Origin: an uncultured Ruminococcus sp.
Lineage (GTDB): Bacteria > Bacillota > Clostridia > Oscillospirales > Acutalibacteraceae
DNA: 64,000 nt
Assembly (NCBI GenBank): GCA_902762375.1
Contig: CACWNY010000004.1
Span: 62,001-126,000, forward strand
Direction of reading: 5' to 3'
Positions 1 to 8,665 of the stretch are shown here, piece by piece (the stretch's first letter is position 1; every line of letters starts with the position of its first letter). The notes under the pieces were generated by a model that did not search any database, had not been told where the DNA came from, and was given only the letters and a program-made list of their open reading frames with translations. Position numbers and translations under genes: made by a program.

Positions 1-2582
1 CGATGATTGTAGATATGAGGACAACTGACCCAGAGGGGTGGGAAAATGACCATCATGTATTTGTCGATAAACCGACAGATGCGATTATCTGGGAGGTGCA
101 TGTCAGAGATTTTTCCATCAGTAAAACTTCAGGTGTAGATACCGATAAACGAGGTAAATATATAGCATTTACACAGCGAGGTACAAAAGTCAACCGTCAA
201 AGAGAATATTCCACTTGTCTGGAATATCTTATGGAACAAGGGGTTAATTATGTACATCTCAATCCCGTATTTGATTTCGGGTCGATTGATGAGGCAATGC
301 ACACCGCCCAATACAACTGGGGATATGACCCTGTTAATTTCAATGTACCCGAAGGGTCATATGCCACAACAGCGTCTGATGGTACCGTAAGAATCAGAGA
401 ATTTAAACAGATGGTGCAGGCTTTACATGAGAGAGGTATAGGGGTTATTATGGATGTAGTATATAACCATCTATATTCTGCAAGCGACAGTTGTTTTGAA
501 AAGACAGTTCCGGGATATTATTTTCGAATGTATGACAAACACCATTTCTTTAACGGAAGTGGTTGTGGTAATGTTACTGCCAGTGATAAAGCGATGTTCC
601 GCAAATTCATGATAGATTCTCTTGTTTATTGGGCGACAGAATATCATATTGACGGTTTCCGTTTTGATTTGATGGGGTGTCATGACTATATTACCATGAA
701 CAAGATTCGTGAGGCACTGGATAAGATTGACAAGAGAATTATCATGTACGGTGAACCGTGGATGGCAGACTGGATGAGTAACGGTATTCACGGAGAATAT
801 GCATGTATTACACAGAATGCCTTTAAATTGAGTTCCCGTATTGGAATGTTCAGTGATAAAATGCGTAATTCTCTGAAAGGCAATACTGATGATGAATCGG
901 TTGGCTATATTCAGGGAGCAACCAATGTCAATAATGATATCAAAGCAGGTATGATGGGCGGTGCAAGTAACACTTTTGGCAGATGGGCGAAATCCCCCTC
1001 ACAGTGTATTACCTACAATTCCGCACACGATAATCTTACGCTGTGGGATAAAATTCTGAAATCCAACGGTAACAATGATTTTAACGGTCATAACAATGTC
1101 ATCGTGGCACAGAATAAGTTATCAGCCGTTATTACTTTGACTTCGCAGGGAGTACCGTTTTTCCTTGCAGGTGAAGAATTTGCCCGAACAAAATACGGTG
1201 AACACAACAGTTATAAATCGGCTGACAGTATTAATAAAATTGACTGGACACGGACAGTCCGTTATAACAATCTTGTCGATTATTACAGAGGACTGATAGC
1301 GGTAAGAAAAGCCTATTCACCGTTTAGAGCAAGTGACCATTCCGCAGCAGAGAACACTTATTTCTTTGAAAACGGCAGTGCTATAGGATATACTATCCGA
1401 AACACTTCTCCGAATGCGGAAAACGAATGGGGAATTGTAGCAGTATTAGTGAATAACAATGCCAGTCCGAAAGTATTGGATATTAAAGTCAATGGTGAAA
1501 GTACTCCTGAAACATGGGCAGTTGTTGTCAACAGTGACCGTGCAGGAACCGAAAGACTGGGTACAATTCACGGTCATACCATCAATGTACCGCCGAGAAG
1601 TGCTTTGGTACTGGTTGATGACAGCACTTTTGATAGAATGCCTCCTGTGGATACCAATTACCGTACTGTTGTGGTTCGTCACATTGACCGTGATACAGGA
1701 GATGTTCTCATGACAGTTTCCTCTCACTTTCTGAAGGGGTCGCATTATAATACATACCCGTATTCCTCAATACTGTTTGATTATGTTATGGTAGATAATT
1801 CTCCGAATGTTGAGGGGATAATGGGTGAAAAAGATATTGAAGTCCGTTACTATTACGAAAAAGAAAAAGGGGAAAGTTTCACTGTTGCTAAGCGTCAGAT
1901 TACAGAAGATGGTACACAGATTACGGCTACTGAAGTCTGGAAAGCAAAGAAAGGTGAAAAATATGTTGTTATGCCTGAATCTGTGCCGGGATATGAACTG
2001 GATACCGATAATCTTCCAAGAGTTATTGGCACGGTAAAAGGAGATACAGTAATTACTTATGTTGACAAACTTGTTCCTCATTCACCTTTGAAAATTCATT
2101 ACTTCAATCATAATCACTGGATGACACCTTATATTTATGTATACGATGAGCGTGGCGGGTCAGCCAAACCGCTTACAGGACAGTGGCCCGGTTCAGTGAT
2201 GTATGTTGAAGGGAGTGAGGGTTGGTGGACATTTGACGAAATTGACATTGATGAAGCACAAGTTATGTTTGGTGATGGCATTTATGGACAAGACCCGGGA
2301 GCAACTCATCCGGGATATAAAGTTTCTGGTGAAGTATGGATACGGAATCAGAAAGTATTTTTTAATTCCAAAGTAGTTGTCAGCCATGTGGACGAACAAG
2401 GCAATAAACTGACAGAGGATATCGTTATAGAAGGTCGTGGCAAATGTAGTGACGATACTTATATTGCTGTTCCGAAACCCGAACTTGGTGAAGTTCTGAA
2501 TACGATTGGTGAAGTTTCGGGGGCATGGAGTACCACTGTGGAGAATGTCATATTTGTTTACGGCAAGAACGAAAACAATTAA
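1..2582 (+). CDS. Pullulanase-type glycoside hydrolase family 13, 5' partial
   Basis: Debranching alpha-glucanase cutting alpha-1,6 links of pullulan, starch or glycogen, probably secreted. The frame is open to the left window edge, so the N-terminus (signal, CBM41/48-like parts) is missing. Residues are counted from the first ATG at base 3. GH13 regions are intact: DVVYNH near 151, GFRFDLMG with nucleophile D222, YGEPW with acid/base E251, and HDN at 342-344. The YNWGYDP signature of type I pullulanases is present. After the catalytic part come MucBP-like beta domains (about 553-690), a CBM26-like starch-binding segment (about 694-790, HYFNHNHW, PYIYVYD) and another MucBP-like tail. A terminator follows. 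Enzyme family is sure; the accessory domain names are less sure. Confidence 0.9.
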   Translation, partial: MIVDMRTTDPEGWENDHHVFVDKPTDAIIWEVHVRDFSISKTSGVDTDKRGKYIAFTQRGTKVNRQREYSTCLEYLMEQGVNYVHLNPVFDFGSIDEAMHTAQYNWGYDPVNFNVPEGSYATTASDGTVRIREFKQMVQALHERGIGVIMDVVYNHLYSASDSCFEKTVPGYYFRMYDKHHFFNGSGCGNVTASDKAMFRKFMIDSLVYWATEYHIDGFRFDLMGCHDYITMNKIREALDKIDKRIIMYGEPWMADWMSNGIHGEYACITQNAFKLSSRIGMFSDKMRNSLKGNTDDESVGYIQGATNVNNDIKAGMMGGASNTFGRWAKSPSQCITYNSAHDNLTLWDKILKSNGNNDFNGHNNVIVAQNKLSAVITLTSQGVPFFLAGEEFARTKYGEHNSYKSADSINKIDWTRTVRYNNLVDYYRGLIAVRKAYSPFRASDHSAAENTYFFENGSAIGYTIRNTSPNAENEWGIVAVLVNNNASPKVLDIKVNGESTPETWAVVVNSDRAGTERLGTIHGHTINVPPRSALVLVDDSTFDRMPPVDTNYRTVVVRHIDRDTGDVLMTVSSHFLKGSHYNTYPYSSILFDYVMVDNSPNVEGIMGEKDIEVRYYYEKEKGESFTVAKRQITEDGTQITATEVWKAKKGEKYVVMPESVPGYELDTDNLPRVIGTVKGDTVITYVDKLVPHSPLKIHYFNHNHWMTPYIYVYDERGGSAKPLTGQWPGSVMYVEGSEGWWTFDEIDIDEAQVMFGDGIYGQDPGATHPGYKVSGEVWIRNQKVFFNSKVVVSHVDEQGNKLTEDIVIEGRGKCSDDTYIAVPKPELGEVLNTIGEVSGAWSTTVENVIFVYGKNENN

Positions 2583-2601
2583 CAATATGTGGTGATAAAT
2601 C

Positions 2602-2647
2602 AAAACGGTAAATTGTATTAAGAAGAAGTACAATTTACCGTTTTTTA
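2602..2647 (+). terminator. Rho-independent terminator of the pullulanase gene
   Basis: A 16-bp perfect stem (2602-2617 with 2629-2644) is followed by a T-rich tail. It lies 20 bases past the pullulanase stop. Confidence 0.85.
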
Positions 2648-2660
2648 TTAATTTTAGAAG

Positions 2661-2890
2661 TTTAAGGGCTACCACCCCTGAAAATCCTGCTAAGGGGCTG
2701 CCGCCCCTTAACCCTGCCCACTTTTTTGAAAAAAAAGTGGACAAAAAACTTTTATGGCTCACTGCGTTCGGAAATCTTTATCTCAGGCTTAGCTATGACA
2801 ATTAAAAGTTTTTGTCGAACTTTTTTCAAAAAGTTCGTGGGGTCAAGGGGTGAAACCCCTTGTGGGATTTTAAAGGGCGAAGCCCTTTAA
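2661..2890. repeat. Multi-hairpin intergenic repeat, copy 1 (two-arm)
   Basis: Mirror-symmetric element between the pullulanase terminator and the next promoter. Each arm carries a GGGC..GCCC hairpin ending in TTAA, a GGGG..CCCC hairpin, and a T/A-rich hairpin whose stem base differs between arms (CCAC/GTGG at 2718-2740, CGAAC/GTTCG at 2816-2837). The centre holds the shared segment with AGCTATGACAATTAAAAG. An extra AAAATTTGC hairpin follows at about 2910-2935. This explains the 445-base gap without a gene. Confidence 0.85.
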
Positions 2891-2971
2891 TGGCTAAAAA
2901 ATCAAAACAAAATTTGCGTCAGCAAATTTTGATAATGCATTACAAATTATTGAAGGTTCATATTTTGTTAA

Positions 2972-3000
2972 TTGACAATTCATTAATCTTTTTGTAGAAT
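2972..3000 (+). promoter_or_regulatory. Sigma-A-type promoter for the lipoprotein gene at 3027
   Basis: TTGACA (2972-2977), 17-base spacer, TAGAAT (2995-3000). It lies 27 bases before the start codon. Confidence 0.7.
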
Positions 3001-3026
3001 GATAGAAAGAAAGGAAGTAGGTAAAA

Positions 3027-3788
3027 ATGAAAAGAATATTGAGTATAATATTGTGTGTGTTGGTAGTCATGATAGCAATAGTTGGATTAAGCGGTTGCGG
3101 TTGTGCGGATAAAAATGTGGATAGCAGTGTATCAGCGGTACAGCAATCTGAAGAGCCGTCTAAAGATATTGTCGGTGAATGGGGAGGCAGGTCAGATGAT
3201 GTTTCCGTAAAATTTAACGATGACGGTAGTTGTGAAATAGGTGGTATTCAAGGTACTTACGAGATTGATGACAAAAATACGCTTACGGTCACCCCGAAAA
3301 GTGAAAATAAAAACGATACTCCTCAGCCGATGGTATTTGAATACTATTCGGGAGATACTACAGAATCTGCCGTTCCAAGCAATCAATGGGCGATACAGGA
3401 CGGTACGATTTATATCAACGGCTATCAGTATACCCGCCAGACAGCCGAAGAAAATCAATCTGAAAATACACAAGGCAAGTCAGACAATACTAAAACAGAA
3501 AGTAAAACCGATACAAGTAAAACGGAAAGTAAGTCAGACAATTCCAAAACAGAGAGTAAATCAGACACTTCAAAAGCAGAGAGTAAATCTGATACGAGTA
3601 AAACGGAAAGTAAATCCGATACGAGTAAAACAGAAAGTACAACATCAAGTTCACAGACAATTTCTGAAACATCAGCAGTAAGTCCTTCGGAGGAAAACAG
3701 CAGACCGACAACATCACACAAAGATGGTGAAGAAGATGAAGTTGTTGTCATTTATCAAAATCTTGATGATTTTGTCGATATGGACTGA
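3027..3788 (+). CDS. Lipoprotein with lipocalin-like domain and nine-residue repeats
   Basis: Predicted membrane-anchored lipoprotein of 253 aa with no assigned function. A lipoprotein signal peptide (hydrophobic residues 4-22) ends in the lipobox LSGC. Residues about 46-140 read like a small beta-barrel (IVGEWGG start, then alternating strands), as in lipocalin-like or DUF5640-type clostridial lipoproteins. Residues about 150-212 are a hydrophilic linker built from a nine-residue unit of the type KTESKSDTS. The tail is acidic. It has its own promoter and a GGAAG ribosome site. The repeat tract probably works as a flexible spacer; that is inference. Confidence 0.75.
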   Translation: MKRILSIILCVLVVMIAIVGLSGCGCADKNVDSSVSAVQQSEEPSKDIVGEWGGRSDDVSVKFNDDGSCEIGGIQGTYEIDDKNTLTVTPKSENKNDTPQPMVFEYYSGDTTESAVPSNQWAIQDGTIYINGYQYTRQTAEENQSENTQGKSDNTKTESKTDTSKTESKSDNSKTESKSDTSKAESKSDTSKTESKSDTSKTESTTSSSQTISETSAVSPSEENSRPTTSHKDGEEDEVVVIYQNLDDFVDMD

Positions 3789-3806
3789 TTAATCGTTGCA
3801 AAAGAC

Positions 3807-3835
3807 TTGCATATTATTGCCATAAGGGTTATAAT
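3807..3835 (+). promoter_or_regulatory. Promoter for the CYTH protein gene
   Basis: TTGCAT (3807-3812), 17-base spacer, TATAAT (3830-3835), 130 bases before the start at 3966. Confidence 0.5.
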
Positions 3836-3965
3836 AGCTTTGCCATACCGAAAGATATCAGGTACAGAAAAGAGAAAGAAGCATATGTTAAAGTAACCGA
3901 TAGATTTCGGAAAATTTGTACAGGCTGTTTTGTGAACGGCTGTTTTGAGGATGGGGAGATAATAT

Positions 3966-4484
3966 ATGAATGACCGTAAATTACCGTTGGAAATTGAAAG
4001 AAAGTATCTTATCAGGATACCTGATTTTGCTGTACTGGAACAACAACCTTTGTATATGAAAATTGAAATCGAACAGGCGTATCTCAAGGAACAGGAAAGA
4101 ACAGCAGGTATGCGTATACGCAAAAGTACTATCAACGGCAAAACAACCTACAAAAAAACTTATAAGAAAAGTATTACTTACCGCACAAGAATAGAAATTG
4201 AAGATGATATTTCCGAACAGACATGGAAAGATTTACTGTTCAATATTGACCCTGACAGCATACCGATAAAAAAGACCCGACATTGTTTTATGTATCAGGG
4301 ACAGTTTTTTGAACTGGATATCTATGAATTTTGGAACGACCGTGCTACACTAGAAATCGAACTCAACAGCGAAGAAGAAGAGGTCATTTTACCGCCATTT
4401 ATCGAGGTAATCAAGGAAGTAACTGATGATAACCGTTATAAGAATCGTTCATTGTCATATCATGTTGTGCAGGAAGAACTTTGA
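3966..4484 (+). CDS. CYTH domain protein (triphosphate tunnel metalloenzyme family)
   Basis: A 172-aa single-domain protein. The family acts on triphosphates (inorganic triphosphatase, adenylate cyclase 2, thiamine triphosphatase relatives) inside an eight-strand tunnel with metal. The defining N-terminal signature is LEIERKYLI (residues 7-15, the ExExK motif). Further charged strands follow (MRIRKS, YKKTYKK, TRIEIEDDI), and the acidic strand ATLEIEL is near residue 121. The ribosome site GGGGAGA is close to the ATG. Length fits a stand-alone CYTH enzyme; substrate cannot be told. Confidence 0.8.
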   Translation: MNDRKLPLEIERKYLIRIPDFAVLEQQPLYMKIEIEQAYLKEQERTAGMRIRKSTINGKTTYKKTYKKSITYRTRIEIEDDISEQTWKDLLFNIDPDSIPIKKTRHCFMYQGQFFELDIYEFWNDRATLEIELNSEEEEVILPPFIEVIKEVTDDNRYKNRSLSYHVVQEEL

Positions 4485-4518
4485 GTATTACCGACACCAA
4501 AATATAGTGAATTGTCTG

Positions 4519-4547
4519 TTGACAAATACCAAATATAGTGTTACAAT
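4519..4547 (+). promoter_or_regulatory. Consensus promoter for the small NrdD-like gene
   Basis: TTGACA (4519-4524), 17-base spacer, TACAAT (4542-4547), 43 bases before the start at 4591. One of the best promoters in the window. Confidence 0.8.
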
Positions 4548-4590
4548 AAAAGCGTAAGGTACTTAAAGTCAGAAAAGGAGCAATAAAGAA

Positions 4591-4899
4591 ATGACAAATA
4601 CAGTAATTGATAATATCAGAATTAATGTAACAGGTGGAGAAATTTCTCAAGAAGAGATGGAAGCCTATGTCAACCATGCTAAATCCAAATTCAGTGGAAA
4701 GACAGTCATGGCAATGGATATTGCGGTAGACGGTGAATATGTGGATATTGATTACACCATAGAACCGAAAAAATTTGAAAGAATCCGCAGAATTACAGGT
4801 TATCTTGTAGGAACAACAGACCGTTTCAATGACGCCAAGCGTGATGAAGAACATGACAGAGTAAAGCATTCTTTAAGTGGAATGATGGAACAGATTTAA
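4591..4899 (+). CDS. Small protein resembling the C-terminal tail of anaerobic ribonucleotide reductase NrdD
   Basis: A 102-aa cytoplasmic protein. Its C-terminal half reads RRITGYLVGTTDRFNDAK then E..DRVKH. This resembles the conserved tail of class III reductases (in E. coli NrdD, RTCGYLG followed by RVKH), but the whole catalytic barrel is absent and so is the cysteine of that motif. The N-terminal half (EEMEAYVNHAKSKF, then a VDGEYVDIDYTIEPKKFERI stretch) is a compact alpha/beta segment. Such short proteins occur in clostridia and are often labelled as the reductase. It has its own promoter and terminator, so it is a separate unit and not a gene fragment. Function unknown. Confidence 0.6.
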   Translation: MTNTVIDNIRINVTGGEISQEEMEAYVNHAKSKFSGKTVMAMDIAVDGEYVDIDYTIEPKKFERIRRITGYLVGTTDRFNDAKRDEEHDRVKHSLSGMMEQI

Positions 4900-4923
4900 T
4901 AGACTGACCCAGTAGTAACAGTA

Positions 4924-4967
4924 TTACCGAATGTGATTTGATTATCACATTCGGTAAAGTTGTTTTT
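4924..4967 (+). terminator. Terminator of the small NrdD-like gene
   Basis: A 14-bp perfect stem (4924-4937 with 4944-4957), six-base loop and TTGTTTTT tail, 25 bases past the stop. Confidence 0.85.
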
Positions 4968-5031
4968 AGCCAAATATTGTTATAAAGAGGGTGGTCTTTT
5001 TAGCATAATATTGGAAAATGGATGTAGGTTG

Positions 5032-5061
5032 TTGACGAAATGAAGAATGATGTATTATAAT
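5032..5061 (+). promoter_or_regulatory. Promoter of the polysaccharide cluster
   Basis: TTGACG (5032-5037), 18-base spacer, TATAAT (5056-5061), about 70 bases before the first gene of the cluster. Confidence 0.65.
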
Positions 5062-5131
5062 TTGACAGGTGTTGTTACAATACGGTAAATAAGAAAACAG
5101 ATATGTTATAGTAAGAAAATGAGGAAATATT

Positions 5132-6274
5132 TTGAACAGTGCTAGTCATAAGAAAATAACGGTTATGCACATTGTGGAATGTGCAGGTGGTGTGGATAGA
5201 TATTTGAAAAGTTTTCTGAAATATCTTGACCGTGAACAATTTAATACCATTTTGGTTTGTTCGCAACTGTATAAAACAGAAGAGTTTAATTTTTGTACAG
5301 ATATTGTCGAACAGATACAGATGTCGCATAATCTTAATCTAAAACAGGATAGGGAAAGTATTGTTGCTTTACGGAAACTCATTAAATGCTATTCTCCTGA
5401 TATTGTCTATACTCACTCCAGCAAGGCAGGAGCATTGGGTAGATTGGCGAATATCGGCATAAAGAGCAAATGTATTTATAATCCGCACGGCTGGGCATTC
5501 AATATGCAGGTTGGCAGAAAAAAGCAAATTTTCTATAAGTTTGCCGAAAAATTAATGGCTTCATTTTGTGACAGTATTATCTGTATATCGCAATCCGAGA
5601 AACAATCCGCACTGAAACATAAAATCTGTAAAGCGGAGAAACTTCATGTCATTTTCAACGGTATAGATATTACCGCTTACGAAAAACGCAAAACAGAAAA
5701 TCCCGTCACAAGAGAACATCTGCACATAGAAGAGAATGCATTTGTTGTGGGAACAGTCGGACGGTTATGTCAGCAAAAATCTCCTGATATTTTTGTCAGA
5801 ATGGCACACGAGGTGATAAAGAAAATCCCGCAGGCTTATTTTCTGATGGTGGGTAGTGGAGAAATGGAAGAAGAAGTGCTTACCTATGCAAAGCAGAACG
5901 GATTTGCCGACAGACTGCATATCACAGGTTGGGTAGACAATCCTACTGACTATATCCGATTGTTTGATGTTGCTACATTACTCAGCCGTTGGGAGGGTTT
6001 CGGACTGGTCATTCCCGAATATATGCTGTGTCAGAAACCTGTCATTGCTACAGAAGTTGACGCTATTCCCAATATCATAAACGACCATGACAACGGAATA
6101 TTAATTCCTATGGACGACTGGCAAAGTGCAGGAAAAGCTGTCTGTGAACTTTATGATAATGACCTGTTATATCAAAGATTAGTTGCACAAGGGTTAAAAG
6201 ATGTTCATGAAAAATACGATGTCAGGCGTGTTGCCAAAGAACATGAGCAGATATTTTTAAATCTGATGAAATGA
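5132..6274 (+). CDS. Glycosyltransferase family 4 (GT-B fold)
   Basis: A 380-aa enzyme expected to add a sugar from a nucleotide-sugar donor to a lipid-linked surface polysaccharide precursor at the inner membrane face. The N-terminal acceptor domain begins with ITVMHIVECAGGVDRYLKSF. The C-terminal donor domain carries VGTVGRLCQQKSPD, a VGSGEMEEE loop and the E-x7-E type stretch WEGFGLVIPEYM. The start is TTG at 5132 with GAGGAAAT just before it; an internal ATG at 5165 is less likely. It is the only glycosyltransferase in this cluster and leads it. The next gene starts 13 bases on. Confidence 0.9.
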   Translation: MNSASHKKITVMHIVECAGGVDRYLKSFLKYLDREQFNTILVCSQLYKTEEFNFCTDIVEQIQMSHNLNLKQDRESIVALRKLIKCYSPDIVYTHSSKAGALGRLANIGIKSKCIYNPHGWAFNMQVGRKKQIFYKFAEKLMASFCDSIICISQSEKQSALKHKICKAEKLHVIFNGIDITAYEKRKTENPVTREHLHIEENAFVVGTVGRLCQQKSPDIFVRMAHEVIKKIPQAYFLMVGSGEMEEEVLTYAKQNGFADRLHITGWVDNPTDYIRLFDVATLLSRWEGFGLVIPEYMLCQKPVIATEVDAIPNIINDHDNGILIPMDDWQSAGKAVCELYDNDLLYQRLVAQGLKDVHEKYDVRRVAKEHEQIFLNLMK

Positions 6275-6287
6275 GAGGAAAACGGTA

Positions 6288-7478
6288 TTGAAAAAGGTAG
6301 GAATAGTGTCTTGTTATTTTCAGCCCAATTACGGCAGTATGTTGCAGGCATATGCCACCCAGATGGCACTGGATAAACTGGGATATGATAATGAAACAAT
6401 CTGTATTGACGGTTTCAACGGTGAAATCAAAAAAGCAAAAATCAAATACTTTGTCAAAGCAAGTCTGACCTCTAAAATTCTGCTGACGAAGATGGGTCGG
6501 GCAAAAGATACTGTGGTCAGAAAATTATCCAGAAACGAATATACCCAAAAGACCGCAATCCGTAATGAATGTTTCAAAACATTCAGCCAGAAATACTTTC
6601 GTTTATCAGACACCTATCCCTCAAAGGCGATACTTGGTGAAGAATGTCAAAAGAACTATTCCGCTGTACTTGTGGGAAGTGACCAGTTATGGTTGCCCGG
6701 AAATATTGCTGCAGATTATTATACATTAAATTTTGTTCCCGAAAGTGTCAACACGATTGCGTATGCCACAAGTTTCGGACAGTCATCATTACCTAAAGAC
6801 AGTTCCAAACTGGCGAAAGTTTTCTTACAAAAAATAAAACACCTTTCTGTCAGGGAAGAATCAGGACAAAAACTGATAGCAGACCTTACTGGCAGAAAAG
6901 TCCCTGTTGTCTGTGACCCCACATTGCTTTTTACAGGGAAAGAGTGGTTATCTATTCAGCAGAAAGAACCCATTGAACAAGGAAATTATATCTTTTGTTA
7001 TTTTCTGGGAACAAATCCTTTACATAGAAATTTCGTCAGAAAACTCAAAGCCGAAACGGGTTGTGAAGTTGTTATTTTACCCCATATTGATGAATATGTC
7101 AAAGAAGATGAAGAATGTTCCGATAAACAGCTCTACGATGTTGACCCCTCAGCATTTCTAAATTTAATACGGAATGCAAAATATGTCTGTACAGATTCAT
7201 TTCACTGTTCAGTATTTTCAATTTTGTATAAAAGAAATTTTTTCACATTTCGCAGATTTTCGGATAAGAACAAGCAGTCTACCAACAGCCGTTTAGATAC
7301 CCTATTTCACATTACAGGAATTACAGGAAGGCTGGTCAGCGGTGATGAAGATATAACGGAAGTTCTTTCCCGAAAGACCGATTTCGAAACGGCACATCGT
7401 AAATTGGCAGAAATCCGACAGAAATCTTATGATTACCTGATGAACGCATTAAAAGATAACGGAGATACCGACTTATGA
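6288..7478 (+). CDS. Polysaccharide pyruvyl transferase family protein
   Basis: A 396-aa member of the CsaB/EpsO-type family that adds pyruvate ketals from phosphoenolpyruvate to sugars. The N-terminus GIVSCYFQPNYGSMLQAYA matches the family glycine/asparagine motif. The central VLVGSDQLWLPG and the later TDSFHCSVFS are also typical. The start is TTG at 6288 after GAGAGGA. Its stop overlaps the next start by four bases (ATGA). Proteins of this type are regularly paired with the F420-hydrogenase-beta-like protein encoded next, in capsule and exopolysaccharide loci. Confidence 0.88.
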   Translation: MKKVGIVSCYFQPNYGSMLQAYATQMALDKLGYDNETICIDGFNGEIKKAKIKYFVKASLTSKILLTKMGRAKDTVVRKLSRNEYTQKTAIRNECFKTFSQKYFRLSDTYPSKAILGEECQKNYSAVLVGSDQLWLPGNIAADYYTLNFVPESVNTIAYATSFGQSSLPKDSSKLAKVFLQKIKHLSVREESGQKLIADLTGRKVPVVCDPTLLFTGKEWLSIQQKEPIEQGNYIFCYFLGTNPLHRNFVRKLKAETGCEVVILPHIDEYVKEDEECSDKQLYDVDPSAFLNLIRNAKYVCTDSFHCSVFSILYKRNFFTFRRFSDKNKQSTNSRLDTLFHITGITGRLVSGDEDITEVLSRKTDFETAHRKLAEIRQKSYDYLMNALKDNGDTDL

Positions 7479-8665
7479 TAAATATTACCAATAAGAAAGA
7501 ATGTTGTGGTTGTACAGCCTGTAGGAATATATGTCCGAAAGACTGTATTGTAATGGAAGCGGATAATGAAGGATTTCTGTACCCTCATGTTGACGGAAAT
7601 AAATGTGTCGATTGTGGATTATGCGAAAAAGTCTGTCCAATATTGAACAGCGAGGCAGAACAACCAAATCCCAATCAGAAAGGGGCAATCGTTGCTCATA
7701 AAAATGACGAAATCCTGTTGCAAAGTACATCAGGCGGAGCATTTACTGCTATAGGGGAATACATTATTGAAAATGGTGGTAAAGTATTCGGGGTGGAAAT
7801 GGACAGTAACTGTCATGTACATCATACCGAAGTGGACACAGTACCCGATTTAATCAAATTCCGCAATTCCAAATATGTACAAAGTCAGCTTGATGACACT
7901 TACCGCAAAGTCAAATCTTATCTTGACAAAGGTATTTTGGTTTGTTTCAGCGGAACACCTTGTCAGATAGAGGGATTGCGTCATTTTCTGCATAAAAAAA
8001 CCTATGAAAATCTAATCCTTGTCGATGTAGTATGCCGAGCTGTACCGTCACCGATGGTCTGGAAAAGCTATACTGATTTTTTGAAAACACAACATGGCAA
8101 TCTGACCGAAGTCCGTTTTCGAGATAAGGGGTTAGGTTATCAGTATTCCACCATGACCGTAAAATGTCAGGACGGATTTTTCAGTCGTGACGGTATAGAA
8201 TCAGACGCATGGCTGAGAATGTTCTTTTCGGGAATGATTATCCGTCCGAGCTGTACAGATTGTCGTTTCCGCAGACGCTACAGACACAGTGATTTAACCA
8301 TTTGGGATTGTTTTAATGTGTCAGATATTTCAAAGTCCTTTGACGAAACCAAAGGGGCTACACGAGTTCTTATTCACTCTCAAAAAGGTGAAAGACTGTT
8401 TGACGCAATGAAAAAGTATATGCAATATGAAAATAAAGACCCCGAAATTTTGATTAAAGGTTTGACAGAGCTTTCAAAGTCACCGCAGGAGCATAAAAAC
8501 AAACAGCAGTTTTTTGCTGATTACCAGACTATGCCGATGGATAAATTACTTCAGAAGTACTATCCAAAAACCGCAAAGGTCAGACTGAAAAAATACGGAA
8601 GATTAGCCCTCAATAAATTAGGTCTGGACAGAGCCGTCAAAAAAATGAAAAGAAAATTGAGTTAA
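7475..8665 (+). CDS. Coenzyme F420 hydrogenase/dehydrogenase beta-like iron-sulfur protein
   Basis: A 396-aa cytoplasmic redox protein. Two ferredoxin-type 4Fe-4S sites are clear: C10-x2-C13-x2-C16-x3-C20-P and C44-x2-C47-x2-C50-x3-C54-P. The F420-hydrogenase-beta N- and C-terminal regions follow (STSGGAFTAIGEYI, then FSGTPCQIEGL and SCTDCRFRRRYRHSDLT). The cofactor is not necessarily F420. These proteins are common in polysaccharide loci, where their electron-transfer role is unclear. It is translationally coupled to the pyruvyltransferase gene. Its TAA stop (8663-8665) falls inside the first bases of a hairpin repeat. Confidence 0.88.
   Translation: MINITNKKECCGCTACRNICPKDCIVMEADNEGFLYPHVDGNKCVDCGLCEKVCPILNSEAEQPNPNQKGAIVAHKNDEILLQSTSGGAFTAIGEYIIENGGKVFGVEMDSNCHVHHTEVDTVPDLIKFRNSKYVQSQLDDTYRKVKSYLDKGILVCFSGTPCQIEGLRHFLHKKTYENLILVDVVCRAVPSPMVWKSYTDFLKTQHGNLTEVRFRDKGLGYQYSTMTVKCQDGFFSRDGIESDAWLRMFFSGMIIRPSCTDCRFRRRYRHSDLTIWDCFNVSDISKSFDETKGATRVLIHSQKGERLFDAMKKYMQYENKDPEILIKGLTELSKSPQEHKNKQQFFADYQTMPMDKLLQKYYPKTAKVRLKKYGRLALNKLGLDRAVKKMKRKLS

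Noticed and set aside
2193-2762. 189-residue minus-strand open frame over the pullulanase 3' end and repeat
   Set aside because: It runs through a terminator hairpin and repeat copy 1 and lies antisense to a well-supported enzyme gene; composition is unlike a protein.
3241-3681. 146-residue frame inside the lipoprotein gene
   Set aside because: Shadow of the repeat-rich lipoprotein in another frame; its Val/Lys/Gln repeats mirror the real nine-residue units.
4484-4590. Riboswitch or T-box before the small NrdD-like gene
   Set aside because: Only about 40 bases separate promoter and start, too short for a known riboswitch.
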